Part shown: positions 21,855 through 31,194 of the stretch, in pieces
Layout: each line of letters opens with the position of its first letter
Numbering within the stretch: position 1 is the first letter of the stretch
Origin: a virus
Strand: one strand, 5' to 3'
Virus record (IMG/VR): IMGVR_UViG_3300031669_000098
Span: 1-39,197 of that record
DNA length: 39,197 nt
Translations under genes and position numbers: made by a program
The notes under the pieces: generated by a model
The model's input: the letters and a program-made list of their open reading frames with translations, nothing else
Told to the model about the DNA's origin: nothing
The model's database searches: none

Positions 21855-22273
21855 TGGCAGTAGCGCTTACTGTGACACTCAAGGGACCAGTCTTTGACAA
21901 CGCCCCCCGCAAGGTGCAGGGGGCCGTCACAGAAATCCTGGAGGATGGGGTTGAGGCTGGTGAGAAGCATCTGGATGAGGAGATGCTGCGCAAGCGTCCG
22001 GCGGGCGTCTTCCTGGCCATTAGCACAGCAGAAGGCGGCTCGGTAGGCAACTACCGGCGCTTAGTACAGGACAAGATGGTGGGCCACCTACATGCGCTCA
22101 TCACCGATGGTGGAAGCCTCTATGGGCCGTGGCTGGAGGGCGTGGGCAGCCGCAACGCCACCACACGCTTCAAGGGCTATTCCTCCTTCCGCAAGACCGG
22201 CCAGTGGTTGCAGAAGGAGATCAAGGGCATTGCCAACAAGGCCCTCAAGCGGCTGATGGGGAGGCTGAACTGA
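21854..22273 (+). CDS. HK97 gp10-like neck/tail completion protein, 139 aa
   Basis: The ATG at 21854 overlaps the previous stop (TGATG). The helical N-terminus is followed by a conserved region near the C-terminus (YGPWLEGVGSRNATTRFKGY and FRKTGQWLQ), typical of the HK97 gp10/minor capsid family at the head-tail joint. Its position between adaptor and tail terminator fits. Confidence 0.78.
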   Translation: MAVALTVTLKGPVFDNAPRKVQGAVTEILEDGVEAGEKHLDEEMLRKRPAGVFLAISTAEGGSVGNYRRLVQDKMVGHLHALITDGGSLYGPWLEGVGSRNATTRFKGYSSFRKTGQWLQKEIKGIANKALKRLMGRLN

Positions 22274-22719
22274 TGGGCATCGAAGCGACTCTGGTGCAAG
22301 TGCGCAACGTCCTGAAGAAGATGGCCATCCGTACCGTCCAGATGGTTGAGCCTAAGGCCGCGCCCGGCAGTGGGCTCACGGTCGCTGTGTACATGAACAA
22401 CATCACGCCTGCAGCAGCAGCCAGCGGCCTGAACGCGGCGTCTGGGCTGTATGTCTACACCATCCGCATCTACACCAACATGCTCCAGGAGCCAGCCGAG
22501 AAGATCGACACGATCCTGGCCAACGCCATAGACAAGGTGTTTACAGCCCTGGCCGGGGATGTCGATCTAGGTTCCAACGTGAGGAACATAGACATTTTCG
22601 GGGAACTCGGCACACCCCTAAAAGCGCAAGCAGGCTACGTCGAGGTTAACCACCTGATGTACCGCTCGGTGGACATCACATTGCCGCTGATCATCAACGA
22701 CAGTTGGAGCTTTGGTTAG
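22273..22719 (+). CDS. Probable tail terminator protein, 148 aa
   Basis: The ATG overlaps the upstream stop (TGATG). An alpha/beta protein of the size of lambda gpU/HK97 tail terminators, with helix IEATLVQVRNVLKKM, strands VYTIRIYTNM, a second helix and a final strand pair. Identification is mainly from position, directly before the tail tube genes. Confidence 0.65.
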   Translation: MGIEATLVQVRNVLKKMAIRTVQMVEPKAAPGSGLTVAVYMNNITPAAAASGLNAASGLYVYTIRIYTNMLQEPAEKIDTILANAIDKVFTALAGDVDLGSNVRNIDIFGELGTPLKAQAGYVEVNHLMYRSVDITLPLIINDSWSFG

Positions 22720-22729
22720 GAGGGCAGAC

Positions 22730-22948
22730 ATGGATAAGAGGAAGAAGTACCGCGCTCCTGCAGAGAGACGCAGCCATGAAAAGAGGTATCGCGCTCTGGT
22801 GGACTTCTCGATCAGGGACGACAAGGGTGGCTGGCTGAACGTCAAGGCTGGTGAGGAGTTCACCCCGCCGGCCAGGATGAACGTCCGCCAGCACGTGGAA
22901 CTCAGCGAGGTCGAGGAGGCGAAAAGCGAGGTGATAGACAATGGCTAA
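22730..22948 (+). CDS. Small basic protein, 72 aa
   Basis: The ATG at 22730 follows AGGAGGGCAGAC. The first 25 residues are strongly basic (KRKKYRAPAERRSHEKRY), the middle holds beta strands including WLNVKAGEEF, and the end is acidic. The end overlaps the tail protein start. A head-tail or tail accessory is likely; the family is unknown. Confidence 0.65.
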   Translation: MDKRKKYRAPAERRSHEKRYRALVDFSIRDDKGGWLNVKAGEEFTPPARMNVRQHVELSEVEEAKSEVIDNG

Positions 22949-24131
22949 GGAAGCAGGGTTGGGTGATCGGCTCTTCATTCACACGTACAACCTGTCAGGT
23001 GACGTGGGCTCCGTCCAGACCTTGGGTTTGAACTACGCCGAGCAGGTCGTGACGGGCATCGATAAGTCGAGCACAGAGCGTTTGCTCTTGCTGGGCGATG
23101 GTGAGATCGGCTTCAACAACTACTTTAACCCAGAGGACGGCGCGGGCGTCGAGGGGCTGCACGAGGTGCTGAACACGCTCCCAGCTACTGACCGTATCGC
23201 GAGCTACTTCAGGGGAATCGTGCTGGGAACAATGACGGCATCTCTGGTGGGCAAGCAGGTCAACTACGGTCTGGCTAGAGGTGCAGACGGAGCCCTAATC
23301 GGCGCCGCCATCAGCGTCAAGGCGAACGGCACCGAATTGGAATATGGCGAGGCAGGCACCCCTGGTCCCCGAACTGACGTAGCGGCGACAGATGGCACTG
23401 GCTTCGATGGCGGACTGCGGAGGCGAGGTGCTAGTAACATCGTGTCCTCCAGCATAGCCAACCCTACTAACATCCTCACTGCGGGGCCACATGGCTTGGC
23501 GACAGGCGATTGGGTGACCATCGCTGGGCATGTGGGGATGATTCCCGAAGTCAATGGCGACCATGAGGTCACAAGGGTAGATGACTACAACTTCACGGTT
23601 GCTGTCAACGTCACCACAGCGGGCACAGGGGGCACGGCGCAGCCTATCGTGGCGATCGTGTCATCGAGCGTGGCTGACCCTTCGGTCATCACGACTGAGA
23701 CCGCGCATGGCTTCGTGACAGGTGACTGGGTAGTCATCGCGGGTCACGTCGGCTCCACGCCGGACATCAACAAGGCGTACATAGTTACCTATGTCGGCCC
23801 TACCAGCTTCACTATCCCAGAGGACGTGACGGTAGGTGGCACAGGCGGAACGGTAACCCGCACCAGCACGGTGCTGGGCCTGTCAGCTTACCTGCACCTG
23901 CTCGCCTTCGCGGGCACCGACGTGACGGTGAAGCTCCAACACTCCGCTGACAACGCGGACACCGACGCCTATGTGGACATCACCGATGGGGATTTCGCAG
24001 AGGCAGCAGCCGTCACCTCAGAGCGCATTGACACGGGGCCACGTCTCATCAGGCGCTGGATACGAGTGGTAACAACGACAGTAGCTGGATTCAACCCGGC
24101 GACCTTCGCAGTCGCAGTATGCAGGAAGTAG
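22941..24131 (+). CDS. Tail tube-like protein with two inserted repeats, 396 aa
   Basis: The N-terminal part (QVVTGIDKSSTERLLLLGDGEI) is clearly paralogous to the next gene (QDVTGIDKSAMERLLLLGDAEI). From about residue 165 two copies of a 65-70 aa beta module appear, each with HGLATGDWVTIAGHVG or HGFVTGDWVVIAGHVG and a TGGT end, like the FCCH-type repeats common in phage tail proteins. The C-terminal 100 residues are another beta domain. It probably forms the tube or a decorated tail ring. Confidence 0.8.
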   Translation: MAKEAGLGDRLFIHTYNLSGDVGSVQTLGLNYAEQVVTGIDKSSTERLLLLGDGEIGFNNYFNPEDGAGVEGLHEVLNTLPATDRIASYFRGIVLGTMTASLVGKQVNYGLARGADGALIGAAISVKANGTELEYGEAGTPGPRTDVAATDGTGFDGGLRRRGASNIVSSSIANPTNILTAGPHGLATGDWVTIAGHVGMIPEVNGDHEVTRVDDYNFTVAVNVTTAGTGGTAQPIVAIVSSSVADPSVITTETAHGFVTGDWVVIAGHVGSTPDINKAYIVTYVGPTSFTIPEDVTVGGTGGTVTRTSTVLGLSAYLHLLAFAGTDVTVKLQHSADNADTDAYVDITDGDFAEAAAVTSERIDTGPRLIRRWIRVVTTTVAGFNPATFAVAVCRK

Positions 24132-24158
24132 CCCCAAGGAAGGAACAGGAGGTAAATC

Positions 24159-24569
24159 ATGGGTAAGGTTACAGGACTGGGGATGACCCTTAGTGTCGAC
24201 GACGACGCGGGCAACCTCCAGGACATCTCCGGTGACGCCCCCAGCTTCACGGTGAACACGAGCCGTGGCGAGCAGGATGTCACTGGTATCGACAAGTCGG
24301 CGATGGAACGTCTCCTCTTGCTTGGCGACGCCGAGATCAGCATCAGCGGTGTGTTCAACGCTGCCCTATCGCACCTGGTGTTCAGGAAGATCGGGACGAT
24401 CCTCGCTGGCCAGGTCGGGCGCACAGTGACGATTGCCTACCCTGACGCCGTGACTTTGTCAATGGAGATGGTGTTCTCCAGTTACAACATCAACAGAGGC
24501 GCAGACGGGTCACTGACCTGGACGGCCACTGGCAAGCTCGCAGACGGTACTGTCCCGACGTTCGGCTAG
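24159..24569 (+). CDS. Major tail tube protein, 136 aa
   Basis: GGAAGGAACAGGAGGTAAATC precedes the ATG, the strongest ribosome site of the cluster, as expected for an abundant protein. A small beta-barrel protein that shares its core with the larger upstream paralogue but lacks the inserted repeats. It is followed directly by the tail assembly chaperones, the canonical place for the tube protein. Confidence 0.8.
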   Translation: MGKVTGLGMTLSVDDDAGNLQDISGDAPSFTVNTSRGEQDVTGIDKSAMERLLLLGDAEISISGVFNAALSHLVFRKIGTILAGQVGRTVTIAYPDAVTLSMEMVFSSYNINRGADGSLTWTATGKLADGTVPTFG

Positions 24570-24612
24570 GCGTAGGATGACAAGTCCGAACAGAAAACAA
24601 AGGAGAAAGCTC

Positions 24613-24930
24613 ATGGGGTACAAGCTGGCGCCGAGAACGGCGTTGCTCGTCTTCGAGGACGAATACAAAGGGGCAGAGGTTAGGGCCATGTTGGATCATC
24701 CCCTGGGAATGTTCATCGAGGCCCAGAAGCTCCAGGAATCGCAGGACATCGAGGGCTTGTGCCGCTTTGTGGCGGGCATCCTCGTCGACTGGAACATCGA
24801 GGACGAGCAGGGGCCACTTCCGGCCACCTATGAGGGCATCTTGCGTGCATATCCTGCGCTCATCAATACGCTGATCACGGAATGGATGAAGGCGCAGGTG
24901 ACCCCGACTGCCCCTTTACCCGAAGAATAG
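24613..24930 (+). CDS. Tail assembly chaperone (gpG-like), 105 aa
   Basis: The ATG at 24613 has AAGGAGAAAGCTC in front; ATG 24577 in the same frame would add 12 residues. The protein is mostly alpha-helical after an N-terminal strand (TALLVFED). It lies between tail tube and tape measure like lambda G. The final codons contain the slippery site CCCTTTA, after which a -1 shift gives the longer product ending at 25100. Confidence 0.82.
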   Translation: MGYKLAPRTALLVFEDEYKGAEVRAMLDHPLGMFIEAQKLQESQDIEGLCRFVAGILVDWNIEDEQGPLPATYEGILRAYPALINTLITEWMKAQVTPTAPLPEE

Positions 24931-25100
24931 AGCGCTGGCGGCAGTTGAATCTGCCGGGGCTTATGCCGGTTGAGGTCGTGGAGGCGCGGCTAGTGTTGGG
25001 ATTGTGCGATAGATTTGGACAATTGCCATCGGCGGTATTGGCAGAGAGCGCTTACCTCCTGTCGCTGCTGGCAATCGAGAGGATGTCTGAGCGGGAATAG
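24613..25100 (+). CDS. Tail assembly chaperone fusion (gpGT-like) by -1 frameshift
   Basis: If ribosomes slip back one base on CCCTTTA, the G-like protein is extended by about 60 residues (starting TRRIERWRQLNLPGL) to the stop at 25098-25100. The extension frame is open from 24882. G and GT chaperones bind the tape measure during tail assembly. The arrangement is known across siphoviruses and is fully preserved here. Confidence 0.82.
24912..24918 (+). other. Slippery heptamer for -1 frameshifting
   Basis: C CCT TTA in the zero frame, a perfect X XXY YYZ signal, located 12 bases before the zero-frame stop (TAG 24928-24930). Both frames are open around it, and the -1 frame carries the T-like domain. 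Confidence 0.88.
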
Positions 25101-25102
25101 CT

Positions 25103-28100
25103 ATGGCGAACGAGGTAACTATACATATAAAGGGCAAGGATGACGCGTCCAAGGTCATCGGCGGCGTCGAGAAGAAAGCTGGCGGCCTGGGCGCAGCGCT
25201 TAAGAACGTCACCCAGATCGCCGGTGGTTTCCTCGCGGCCCAAATGATGACTAGCGGCGTCCAAAAGCTCACGGGCTTCCTCAGCGACTGCACTGCCAAA
25301 GCCAAGGAGCAGGCTGCCGTCGAAGCCCAGTTGGATGCCGTCCTCAAGTCCACCGGCGGTGCGGCAGGAGTGACTGCCGATGAGATCAAGGACCTTGCAT
25401 CCGAACTCCAGAAGACTACCAACTATGGCGACGAGGCGACCATCTCCGCCGCGAACATGCTCATGACCTTCACCGCCATCGGCAAGGAAGTCCTTCCAGA
25501 CACCATCAAAGCCGTGCAGGATATGGCCACCGCAATGGGCACCGACCTGAAGCAGCAGTCCATCATGGTTGGTAAGGCCCTGCAAGACCCGGTCCTTGGA
25601 TGTACGGCTCTTCAGAAGGTCGGCGTCAGGCTCACCGAGAGCCAGAAGGCCTTGGTCAAGTCATTGGTGGATGTCGGTGATGTGGCCGGCGCTCAGAAGG
25701 TAATCCTCGCCGAACTGACAAAGGAGTACGGGGGCAGCGCTGAGGCTGCTGTGGCCGCCGACGGCGGGATGACGCAGATGTCGAACAAGATGGGCGATAT
25801 GCAGGAGCAGATCGGCACGGCCCTCCTGCCCGCCATGGTCAAGTGGAAGGAAGCCCAACTATTCGTCCTTTCGAGCGCCATGAAGCTCGGCCCAGTATTG
25901 AAGTCATTTGCAGATGAGTGGCTCCCAAGGTTGCAAGTTGGAATAGACCTAGTCAAGGAAGCGCTGAGCAAGGTCGGGGAGGCGGTCAGCCCGATCATCG
26001 ACAAGCTGAAACTCCTCGGCGATGAGCTTACGGAGTCCGGGGCCATAAGCGCGGCCGCGGCTGCTATCATCGGCACCGCTCTTGTGGCCGCATTCATAGC
26101 ATTGACTGTCGCTGCTGGAACGGCTGCTGTGGCTGTCATCGCTGCCACCTGGCCCTTCATTGCTGTTGGGGCCGCCATCGCTGGGGTGACTGCCGCCATC
26201 GTCCTGGCTGTCAAGCATTGGGACGACATCACAGCCGCCATAGGGCGGGCGAGGGACTGGTTCCTGAGCCTCCCCGCACCGATCAAGGTTGTGGCGGTTG
26301 TGCTTGGCGCGCCGCTCATCCCGATCATCGCCCTGGGCGTGGGCATCCACAGGCTGGCTACCAACTGGGGTTCTGCCTGGCAGATTATTCGGAGCGCCAC
26401 TGAGACAGTGGTCAACTTTATCATCGGTATGATCGCCACCCTAATGGGTGCAATCGCGGCAGTTTTGAGTGGCCTTGCATCTGTGGCTGAGGCAATCCCG
26501 GGCTGGATACCTGGCGCTGAGAAGGTGGCAGGAGCTCTTCGAGGCATAGCGGACGAGGCCGCAAATGCCGCCGCAATGCTCAACGAGTTCAACTTTAACC
26601 TTACCGGTGCCGCAAACGCAGCTAACGCATTTCAGGCTGTGAGTTCGGTTGCGAGTGGCGTAGCAACTGGCTTACGGGGCGCGATACAGGCCGTCGCTGG
26701 CGCGGCTGGAAAGCTATACACAGAGGCAAAGGCTCTAGTCCCCGTCCTGGGTCCTGGCCCCGGCGGAGTCGGTGGTGCTGCCGATGGAGCTGCCGGTGGG
26801 CTAGGTGGCGCGGCTAGCGCCGCCGACGATGCCCGTGGTTCTTTCGTTGCGCTTCTCGGCGCTACCAATCTCCTCAACGTCATGAACTACCAGGCGACGA
26901 TCACCGAACTCAAGCTCAGCGATGCCATGCAGCAGGTGTTTGGTATCGGCGCCGATCTCGTGCCGCTTTGGGAAACACAGATCGGCCTCCTTGAGGAGCA
27001 GCGTGATGCCCTCCGGGGAACGGGCGAGGCCAACGACATTCTTGCTGAGGCCATCGACGGAACAATCCAGGGACTCAGGGACCAGATCGAGGCCGCCGGC
27101 GATGCCCAGGATGCACTTGTCCTCATGGGCACGGACGCAGTCGGCCCCGTTGCCCAGATGTTCCAGGACATGGTGGAGAACATCGACAAGGCCACCGACT
27201 CCATCAAGGGGCTGCTCGGCATCACGACAGAGGAAGAGGCCCAACGGAACCTAGGCATCGCTACCCTTGACCTTGAGATCGCGAAGATAGACCAACTGGC
27301 AGGAGTGAAGCGTGGCCTCACTGACCTGGATGAGATGGCCATCAAGCACTGGGAGAAGCTCATTCTGATTAGGAAGGAAGAGCTTGACAGCATTGAGGAG
27401 GGGCAAGAAGGGGAGCGTGAGGCAATCGAGGCCAGTATAGAGGAGTTGGAAGGTAAGATAGAAAGCCTCAAAGCCCTTGGCGACACAGAGACAGCCGCGG
27501 GCAAGGCCGCCCGCGAGCACATGGAAGACCTCCTGGCACAGAAGGACGTCTTGGTGGATCAAGGCGAGGAGTGGGATGCTACCACGAAGTACCTCGGGGC
27601 CTTCATGGACGCCCAGGTCGAGGGCCGCCCCACGATGGACACGCTCACGGGGATGGTCTTCGCACAGGGCAAGCAGCTCGGGCTATGGCAGGGGGATGTA
27701 GAAGAGCTGTCGCCCGCTCTGCGCGAGTGGTATCGGACGCACTCCCAGACGGTGTTCGACATCATGCTGAACTTCAACCACCTCCTGCTGAACCAGCAGG
27801 GGTTCGTCACCGGATCGGGGACCCTGGCCGACCAGTGGGCACAGTTGTGGATCGACGCTGCGGCTGCTGTCGCCACCGCGCTGGCGGGCGTGGGAGGCGG
27901 CGACGTGGACACTGGCGAGGTGGCCGTGGGTGCGGTGCCCATGCAGCACGGAGGCATCGTCACGCGGCCCACGCTGGCTCTCCTGGGTGAGCGTGGCCCT
28001 GAGGCCGTCATCCCACTGGGGCATGGCATTACGCCGGGCGGTGACACCTACATCAACGAGATCCACATGCACGTTCAAGGCTCGATCCTCAGCGAGCGCG

Positions 28101-28168
28101 ATGTCGAGAAGGTCATGGGGGACGCCCTGCGGCACGGCAAGTTCAGGGGCACTGGGGGGCTCGCATGA
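25103..28168 (+). CDS. Tape measure protein, 1021 aa
   Basis: The longest gene; it sets tail length (about 1,000 residues suggests a tail near 150 nm by the usual 1.5 angstrom per residue). The N-terminal 300 residues are helical. A membrane-type region at about 317-371 is rich in Ala, Ile and Val, and coiled-coil segments lie around 700-830. The C-terminus has the tape-measure signature GGIVTRPTLALLGERGPEAVIPLG starting near residue 950, quoted in part here: GPEAVIPLG. No lytic domain is obvious. Confidence 0.93.
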   Translation: MANEVTIHIKGKDDASKVIGGVEKKAGGLGAALKNVTQIAGGFLAAQMMTSGVQKLTGFLSDCTAKAKEQAAVEAQLDAVLKSTGGAAGVTADEIKDLASELQKTTNYGDEATISAANMLMTFTAIGKEVLPDTIKAVQDMATAMGTDLKQQSIMVGKALQDPVLGCTALQKVGVRLTESQKALVKSLVDVGDVAGAQKVILAELTKEYGGSAEAAVAADGGMTQMSNKMGDMQEQIGTALLPAMVKWKEAQLFVLSSAMKLGPVLKSFADEWLPRLQVGIDLVKEALSKVGEAVSPIIDKLKLLGDELTESGAISAAAAAIIGTALVAAFIALTVAAGTAAVAVIAATWPFIAVGAAIAGVTAAIVLAVKHWDDITAAIGRARDWFLSLPAPIKVVAVVLGAPLIPIIALGVGIHRLATNWGSAWQIIRSATETVVNFIIGMIATLMGAIAAVLSGLASVAEAIPGWIPGAEKVAGALRGIADEAANAAAMLNEFNFNLTGAANAANAFQAVSSVASGVATGLRGAIQAVAGAAGKLYTEAKALVPVLGPGPGGVGGAADGAAGGLGGAASAADDARGSFVALLGATNLLNVMNYQATITELKLSDAMQQVFGIGADLVPLWETQIGLLEEQRDALRGTGEANDILAEAIDGTIQGLRDQIEAAGDAQDALVLMGTDAVGPVAQMFQDMVENIDKATDSIKGLLGITTEEEAQRNLGIATLDLEIAKIDQLAGVKRGLTDLDEMAIKHWEKLILIRKEELDSIEEGQEGEREAIEASIEELEGKIESLKALGDTETAAGKAAREHMEDLLAQKDVLVDQGEEWDATTKYLGAFMDAQVEGRPTMDTLTGMVFAQGKQLGLWQGDVEELSPALREWYRTHSQTVFDIMLNFNHLLLNQQGFVTGSGTLADQWAQLWIDAAAAVATALAGVGGGDVDTGEVAVGAVPMQHGGIVTRPTLALLGERGPEAVIPLGHGITPGGDTYINEIHMHVQGSILSERDVEKVMGDALRHGKFRGTGGLA

Positions 28169-30519
28169 CCCTAGACATCGACTACCTGCTAGAAGTGGCC
28201 TGGCGTGACACGGGGGCATATAAGTATCTATTCGATCCGGATGACAACTTGACCGGCGATGTTATGTCGGTTGAGGCCATGCGCGGCCGTGACTTCGACT
28301 CTGCGGTCGGGCGGTGGACGCCGGGGCAGCTCAGCGCCCTCCTGCGGAACGATGACGGGAAGTACAGCCCCAACAACGCGGGGTCGCCGCTCTCCGGCTA
28401 CCTGAAGACCAACCGCCCCATCGCTCTCTCGGCAGGGCTGCGGGAGTCGAGCCTGGCCGCCAAGTTCGTGGCCGCCAACACGCGCTATCTGACGCACGTA
28501 GACCACGCTGCCTTGTCCGTGGGCGACATCTACTGGGACATGGTGGTGTGGGTCAAGGTCGTAACGCCTGGCAATACGCAGGGAATCGTGTTTAAGGGGG
28601 TAGACCTTGTCGCAGGAAGCGATTACGAGTATGCGCTATACACAAATGGCAGCAAGTTCACTTTCATAGTTCGAGACGTTGCGCATACGGCGAACGCCGA
28701 GGTTGTTGCCACTACCTTTGGGAATATCCCCGCAAATACGCTGTGCATGGTGCATATGTATCACGACCCCACGGCCAACGAGATAGGCATCTCGGTCAAC
28801 GTGGGGGCGCACGATACGCAGGCAACAGCAGGCGGCATACGCGACAGCACGGCAGCCTTCCAGGTCGGGCGTATGGTTCTCAACACTGTATCCTATTGGC
28901 ATGATGGTGCCACAGGGCCAATCGCCATCTGGAAGCCCACAGGCACCAACCTAACGGCAGACCAACTGACCTGGCTCTACAACGGAGGCTACGGGCGCGA
29001 CAGAAGCGAGCTTGGTGTGAGCGAGACCGATGGGCAATACCTCGCCTACGATGTTGCGGGCAACTTTATCCTCTATCCATGGTGGCAGCTAGATGAGGTG
29101 TCGGGTACGCGGGCTGATTCTTGGCTTCTCCACTTATCCCTTACCGAATCTGGCGGGGCGATTTCCTCTGAGGCAGGCTTGGATACGAAGGTCTACCGGG
29201 GGCTTTGGGCGGGGACCATCGACGCGATTACCCCATCCGTCTCCACTGTAGGGGCGCTTCATGTCTCCACCCTCAAATGCCAAGGGCCACTTTCCGCCCT
29301 TGCAGCGGCCAAGAAGCTCGACCTTCCTGTGGACGTCGCCTGGGTAGGGCTTTGGATTCGGGCCATTCTATATGCATATTGGGATGCATTTTATACCGTA
29401 TACGACTGGGACACGGGAAAGACGAAAACGGGGATATTCTATCCAGCGAATGATGCGACTGGCCTGGAGTTGTGCCGCCAGATGGAAGATACCGAACCTG
29501 GATTGCTCTATGAGTTCCTTTCCACCCGCACAAATTCATCCCGCCATTTCATTGCAGAGGGATTTCTGTATGGTTTCACCGACCGCTGGCACCGATTAAC
29601 GGCCACTCGTTCGCTGACATCCCAGGCAACCTTCTCGGACAGTGGTGCCGATCTGCCTATCACGGGAGTTGAACAGCTCGACCCGCTAGGCGGCATCTAC
29701 AACAGCGTGCAGGTCTTTATCCAAGGCCCAGATATTGAAACCTCAGCCGTTCCAGGGGTGCCAGACGTGCTGTGGACAGACACGAGCTTGTGCGTCGGCA
29801 CACATGGGCGAGCTGTTTTGTGCGGCGAGTCGATACAGGTCATCGCCAAATACCCAACCGAATCGCAGGGCAGTCTCGCCGCTGCTTACGTCAACCCCTG
29901 GACGACGCCCGTGGTCGGCACCGACATCATCTCTAGTATTCCCGCCCAGAACGCCTGGCTGACGGTTACGGATGTCGTAAAGAGCGCCACTGAGATGACA
30001 TTCACGGTGAATTGTTCGGCACCCCATCCCCCATCTTATGTGCGCTTGACGACTTTGCGGGCACGAGGGATTCCTTACGGAAAGGGGCCTGCGATGCCCG
30101 TCGCCAGAGAGGATGCGGCCTCAATTGTGTCCTACGGGTTGCGGGTCTATCCCCTGCCGCCGAAGTGGCTAGGCGAGGATGCCGAAGACGCAGAGAACTT
30201 CTGTGACTACATCATCAGTAGGTACAAAGACCCTCACGATCGCCTGCGCCTGACCTTCGTAGCAAGCAAGTCGGATGCTGCGATGTGCCAGGCTTTGGCT
30301 GGGCAGGTCGGCGACCGCATCACGATCGACGCGGACGACTTCTCCGGCCTGGGCATCGCCGATGACTTCTACATCGAGAACATCCACCACGCCATCGACA
30401 TGGGCAAGACCCGCCACATCGTGACCTACGAGCTGGTCTCGTGCTCGGGCGAAGGCGCTTATTGGATAGTGGAGCACAGCGCCAGCGCGCTGGGAACGAC
30501 CACGCGGTTGGAGTATTAG
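28165..30519 (+). CDS. Distal tail/baseplate protein with LamG insertion, 784 aa
   Basis: Overlaps the tape measure stop (ATGA). The N-terminus shows the minor-tail pattern RGRDFDSAVGRWTPGQL...LRNDDGKYSPNN..SPL. Residues about 95-270 are a LamG-like insertion (IYWDMVVWVKV, IGISVNVGAHDT, GPIAIW). The C-terminal part contains long beta segments and ends in a region like phage tail proteins with ITIDADDFSGLGIADDFYIENI. It would cap the tube and may bind the host polysaccharide. Confidence 0.78.
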   Translation: MTLDIDYLLEVAWRDTGAYKYLFDPDDNLTGDVMSVEAMRGRDFDSAVGRWTPGQLSALLRNDDGKYSPNNAGSPLSGYLKTNRPIALSAGLRESSLAAKFVAANTRYLTHVDHAALSVGDIYWDMVVWVKVVTPGNTQGIVFKGVDLVAGSDYEYALYTNGSKFTFIVRDVAHTANAEVVATTFGNIPANTLCMVHMYHDPTANEIGISVNVGAHDTQATAGGIRDSTAAFQVGRMVLNTVSYWHDGATGPIAIWKPTGTNLTADQLTWLYNGGYGRDRSELGVSETDGQYLAYDVAGNFILYPWWQLDEVSGTRADSWLLHLSLTESGGAISSEAGLDTKVYRGLWAGTIDAITPSVSTVGALHVSTLKCQGPLSALAAAKKLDLPVDVAWVGLWIRAILYAYWDAFYTVYDWDTGKTKTGIFYPANDATGLELCRQMEDTEPGLLYEFLSTRTNSSRHFIAEGFLYGFTDRWHRLTATRSLTSQATFSDSGADLPITGVEQLDPLGGIYNSVQVFIQGPDIETSAVPGVPDVLWTDTSLCVGTHGRAVLCGESIQVIAKYPTESQGSLAAAYVNPWTTPVVGTDIISSIPAQNAWLTVTDVVKSATEMTFTVNCSAPHPPSYVRLTTLRARGIPYGKGPAMPVAREDAASIVSYGLRVYPLPPKWLGEDAEDAENFCDYIISRYKDPHDRLRLTFVASKSDAAMCQALAGQVGDRITIDADDFSGLGIADDFYIENIHHAIDMGKTRHIVTYELVSCSGEGAYWIVEHSASALGTTTRLEY

Positions 30520-30531
30520 GGGGAAACGGCT

Positions 30532-31149
30532 ATGTGGACCGCACCGAGAACGTGGGTGGCGGGCGAGCTGGTCACGAAGGCGATACTCGACGAGCAGATT
30601 CGCGACAATATGCTGGTCCTGCATGCTGCGGCGCGCTCGTCGCTTCCACAGCCGGTGGAGGCGGTAGTGGGCGCGTCTGCTGCGATCGCCCTGGCCGCGA
30701 ACAACACCACCGCTCACCTGGGCGTAATCTACGTACCACGACCGATCACTGTCGCCTCGATCCTCTACAACATCGGCGCGGGAGGCGGCGCGACTAGCGC
30801 CGTGCGCATCGCCCTCTACACCGAGGATGGCCAAACGAGGCTCATCAACGTGACGGATGTATGTGGTGCTGGTACGGGCGTCAGGACGGTGGATGTGGAT
30901 CCCGATCTTGACGTGGAGGTGGGCAACTACATCATCCTCATCTGCCACTCCGTCTACGCCACGAGCGCCAAGACGATCACCCGCTACACCTACGACATCA
31001 CGCTGCAGGCGCACATAGCGACCGAGCCAGACCTGTCTGGTACGTTGACCATTGTGGGCGGTGCGGCCCCTGCTACGGTAGACCCTGAAGCCTTCACCAC
31101 TGTGGCCGGCGCGCTGATTCCGGTACTGCGATTTCTGGGGGTGGCATAA
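30532..31149 (+). CDS. Tail fibre-like protein, 205 aa
   Basis: Opens with WTAPRTWVAGELVTKAILDE and IRDNMLVL, an N-terminal motif (W-x-x-P-R-T-W ... IRDN) that recurs at the start of many siphovirus fibre and minor tail proteins. The rest is beta-rich, resembling a receptor-binding or trimerisation domain. It is the last gene of the late + strand cluster. Confidence 0.72.
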   Translation: MWTAPRTWVAGELVTKAILDEQIRDNMLVLHAAARSSLPQPVEAVVGASAAIALAANNTTAHLGVIYVPRPITVASILYNIGAGGGATSAVRIALYTEDGQTRLINVTDVCGAGTGVRTVDVDPDLDVEVGNYIILICHSVYATSAKTITRYTYDITLQAHIATEPDLSGTLTIVGGAAPATVDPEAFTTVAGALIPVLRFLGVA

Positions 31150-31194
31150 TTAAGCCCCGGAGAGGGTTAGGGCAAGATGCTGGCACATTCTTCC

